From Acidaminococcaceae bacterium (GTDB taxonomy: Bacteria > Bacillota > Negativicutes > Acidaminococcales > Acidaminococcaceae): a stretch of DNA of 15,202 nucleotides. The notes below the pieces were generated by a model. It ran no database searches. It was not told the DNA's origin and saw only the letters and a program-made list of their open reading frames with translations. Position numbers and translations under genes: made by a program. The stretch is taken from positions 1 through 15,202 of the forward strand of contig JAQUUF010000008.1 of the NCBI GenBank assembly GCA_028693975.1, written 5' to 3'. Of the stretch, positions 13,980 through 15,202 are shown piece after piece (the first letter of the stretch is position 1; each line of letters begins with the position of its first letter).

Positions 13980-14100
13980 CGGTCGCTGGGCGTAGAGCAA
14001 GTAGTAGTGCGGCTTAAGGGCATAGTGGACGACGCCTTGCGCGGCACCTGTTGGCCTGTATGCGGCGCGAGAGAATTGAGAAGCTACGCACCGGTTTTTT
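13980..14100 (+). ncRNA. Candidate GC-rich structured RNA
   Basis: This GC-rich block stands out from its AT-rich flanks. GCGTAG (13990-13995) pairs with CTACGC (14084-14089), extended by CGGT (13980-13983) against ACCG (14090-14093), and TTTTTT follows at 14095-14100. The closed end plus T-run resembles an RNA ending in its own terminator. No promoter was found and no family recognised. A frame of about 45 codons (13971-14108) is open but has no ATG or ribosome binding site. Confidence 0.25.
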
Positions 14101-14284
14101 GGACAGAATGAGCTTATCATGCGAATTTTTGGTGGGAATTTTGTCTTGCTTTTTTTTCTTTCTTATTTGGGTTTAGTGTGGTAGAGTTATACATATAGAA
14201 TAGCATTTGTATCGTGATGATTAGGCAGTAGTTATTTGATGTCTTAAAAGAACAGATTCAGAAGTATAAACTCCATAATTAAAC
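14101..14284. other. AT-rich spacer
   Basis: I see no gene, repeat or clear regulatory site here apart from pyrimidine runs near 14145-14165. Confidence 0.5.
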
Positions 14285-14286
14285 TT

Positions 14287-14322
14287 AACGGACTTCCTTA
14301 TATAAGGAGGTCCGTCTTTTTT
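14287..14322 (+). terminator. Rho-independent terminator, fourth copy of the tRNA-type hairpin
   Basis: ACGGACTTCCTTAT (14288-14301) pairs with ATAAGGAGGTCCGT (14302-14315) with one G-U, then a T-run to 14322. The sequence is almost that of the tRNA-Thr terminators, but no recognisable tRNA precedes it. Confidence 0.85.
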
Positions 14323-14347
14323 GCTAGAGGTTGTTGACGGTGGCTTG

Positions 14348-14356
14348 TGGTATAAT
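14348..14356 (+). promoter_or_regulatory. Extended -10 promoter of the symporter gene
   Basis: TGGTATAAT (TG, one base, TATAAT at 14351-14356) is an extended -10. TTGACG at 14334-14339 is only 11 bases away and so cannot be its -35. The start near 14363 would give a leader of about 195 nt. Confidence 0.6.
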
Positions 14357-14362
14357 AACTTT

Positions 14363-14556
14363 ATTAAATGTAGAGGGGAATATAAGTCAAGCGATCCCAA
14401 GCTGAGGGAAGCTGATGGGAGGTGGAGGAGCTAGGTTGCTGCTCGAAATGACTAAGCGGCTAAGGAAAAACAAGATGATGCGCTCTCGCAAGGTGAGAAA
14501 ATAGCACTAGGAAAGTCAAAAACAAACAAAACTAATTTTACAAAGGAGTGAAGTCG
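14363..14556 (+). promoter_or_regulatory. Long structured leader of the symporter mRNA
   Basis: The leader contains TCCCA-AGCT (from about 14394) against AGCT-GA-TGGGA (to about 14420), GAGC/GCTC (near 14428-14444) and TCTC/GAGA (near 14484-14498) hairpins, and a short ORF (14415-14504). It lacks the conserved glycine-riboswitch core and does not match any riboswitch class I know. Post-initiation control is likely from its length; the mechanism is open. Confidence 0.4.
14415..14504 (+). CDS. Candidate 29-residue leader peptide, Gly4-Ala start and basic tail
   Basis: ATG 14415 is preceded by GAGGGA (14404-14409) at 5 bases, a workable ribosome binding site. The peptide begins MGGGGARLLLEM and continues with a tail of mainly Lys and Arg to TAG at 14502-14504. 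It ends 52 bases before the symporter start. Four successive Gly codons then Ala, ahead of a glycine/alanine carrier, is the pattern expected of an amino-acid-sensing leader peptide. The G-rich codons could also be a chance product of purine-rich leader sequence, and no terminator hairpin lies between it and the symporter. Confidence 0.35.
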   Translation: MGGGGARLLLEMTKRLRKNKMMRSRKVRK

Positions 14557-15202
14557 GTGTCAGCACTACTGAATTACCTAGATGATGTTTTGTATTATCC
14601 GATTTTGATTATAGTTTTATTGGTGGCAGGTATCTTTTTTAGTTTTAAAACCAAGTTTGTTCAGATCAGGTGGTTTGTTCAAAGTATCAGAGTGGTCATG
14701 GAAAAACCGTCCAAAGAGGGAAGCGTAAGTTCTTTTCAGGCACTCATGGTATCTACGGCGTCTAGGGTCGGTACCGGTAATATTGTAGGCGTCTCCACGG
14801 CTCTGTGTCTGGGTGGCTTTGGCGCTATCTTCTGGATGTGGGTTATTGCTATTATCAGCGGTGCTACTGCCTTCGTAGAGAGTACTCTGGCCCAGGTCTA
14901 CAAGCGACGCGATGCCGACGGTGACAGCTATGGCGGTCCGGCTTATTATATTGAGCATGCTCTGCATAACAAAAAGCTGGCCGCTGTCTTCGCTTTCTCC
15001 TTGATTGTTACTTATGCCGGCGGTTTCAATATGCTGGCAGCCTATAACTTGCAGTCTACTTTTATGGTTTACAGCTTCTACAATCCTGTTATTACACCCT
15101 GGGTGGTTGGTTTTATTTTGGCACTGCTTGGGGGCTATTGCGTTATGGGCGGCGGCAAAAGAATCGTTAACATAACGGAGAAGGTAGTACCATTGATGGG
15201 TA
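14557..15202 (+). CDS. AGCS family alanine/glycine:cation symporter, N-terminal part
   Basis: The gene starts at GTG 14557, eight bases after AAAGGAG (14542-14548), and is open for 215 codons to the window end. The family signature is clear: FQALMVSTASRVGTGNIVGVSTAL at 60-83, GGFGAIFWMW at 86-95, FVESTLAQVYK at 106-116 and SYGGPAYYIE at 124-133. Hydrophobic segments at about 12-30, 87-104, 141-165 and 182-198 are membrane helices. The protein takes up alanine or glycine with Na+ or H+ across the cytoplasmic membrane. Roughly half of the usual 450-480 residues is present. It has its own extended -10 promoter and a long leader. Confidence 0.93.
   Translation, partial: MSALLNYLDDVLYYPILIIVLLVAGIFFSFKTKFVQIRWFVQSIRVVMEKPSKEGSVSSFQALMVSTASRVGTGNIVGVSTALCLGGFGAIFWMWVIAIISGATAFVESTLAQVYKRRDADGDSYGGPAYYIEHALHNKKLAAVFAFSLIVTYAGGFNMLAAYNLQSTFMVYSFYNPVITPWVVGFILALLGGYCVMGGGKRIVNITEKVVPLMG

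Noticed and set aside
14363..14556. Glycine riboswitch in front of the symporter gene
   Set aside because: The conserved glycine aptamer cores and the paired-aptamer layout are absent.

Overview
The window looks like a low-to-moderate GC Bacillota chromosome. Ribosome binding sites are strong AGGAGG types, promoters are sigma-A-like, and rho-independent terminators are plentiful. A Negativicutes-type gut anaerobe is plausible but not proven by the sequence. Housekeeping-looking genes (tautomerase, C69 peptidase, alanine/glycine symporter) alternate with visibly more AT-rich accessory genes (toxin-antitoxin, AlbA_2 ATPase, large restriction enzyme), so this reads as a chromosomal plasticity zone.

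Layout. (1) 1-2213: the 3' end of a 4-oxalocrotonate tautomerase-like gene, then two tandem paralogous GTPases of an IRG/DUF697-like type, probably one transcript. (2) 2227-5020: a tRNA-Thr(CGT) gene with its own promoter and terminator, followed by two cargo cassettes. Each cassette ends in a copy of the tRNA 3' end plus the same terminator. Cassette A carries a RelB/DinJ-type antitoxin and a YoeB-type toxin. Cassette B carries a single AlbA_2 (Schlafen-like)/HATPase protein and ends in 11-bp repeats and a strong palindrome beside its attR-like repeat. Neither cassette has an integrase. (3) 5092-6707, minus strand: an arsR - ArsP/UPF0718 permease - small thioredoxin operon, translationally coupled, driven by a consensus promoter bracketed by two matching operator-like sites. 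(4) 6713-11924: a single-gene Type ISP-like restriction-modification enzyme (nuclease, SF2 translocase, N6-adenine methyltransferase, target recognition region) lying between direct copies of a dispersed repeat. (5) 11925-13775: an intergenic stretch with a possible small RNA, then a secreted C69 dipeptidase and a strong terminator. (6) 13776-15202: about 780 bp with a third repeat copy, a GC-rich possible RNA, another copy of the tRNA-associated terminator, and a promoter with a long leader. The leader feeds an AGCS alanine/glycine:cation symporter cut by the window end, and it contains a 29-codon ORF beginning Met-Gly-Gly-Gly-Gly-Ala.

Taken together, three probable anti-phage or stress modules (toxin-antitoxin, AlbA_2 ATPase, restriction enzyme) have accumulated in a few kilobases, through two repeat systems: the tRNA-end att repeat and the dispersed hairpin repeat. 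The points most worth following are the integrase-less tandem tRNA cassettes with their iteron-like end, and the Gly-rich leader ORF in front of the glycine/alanine transporter.
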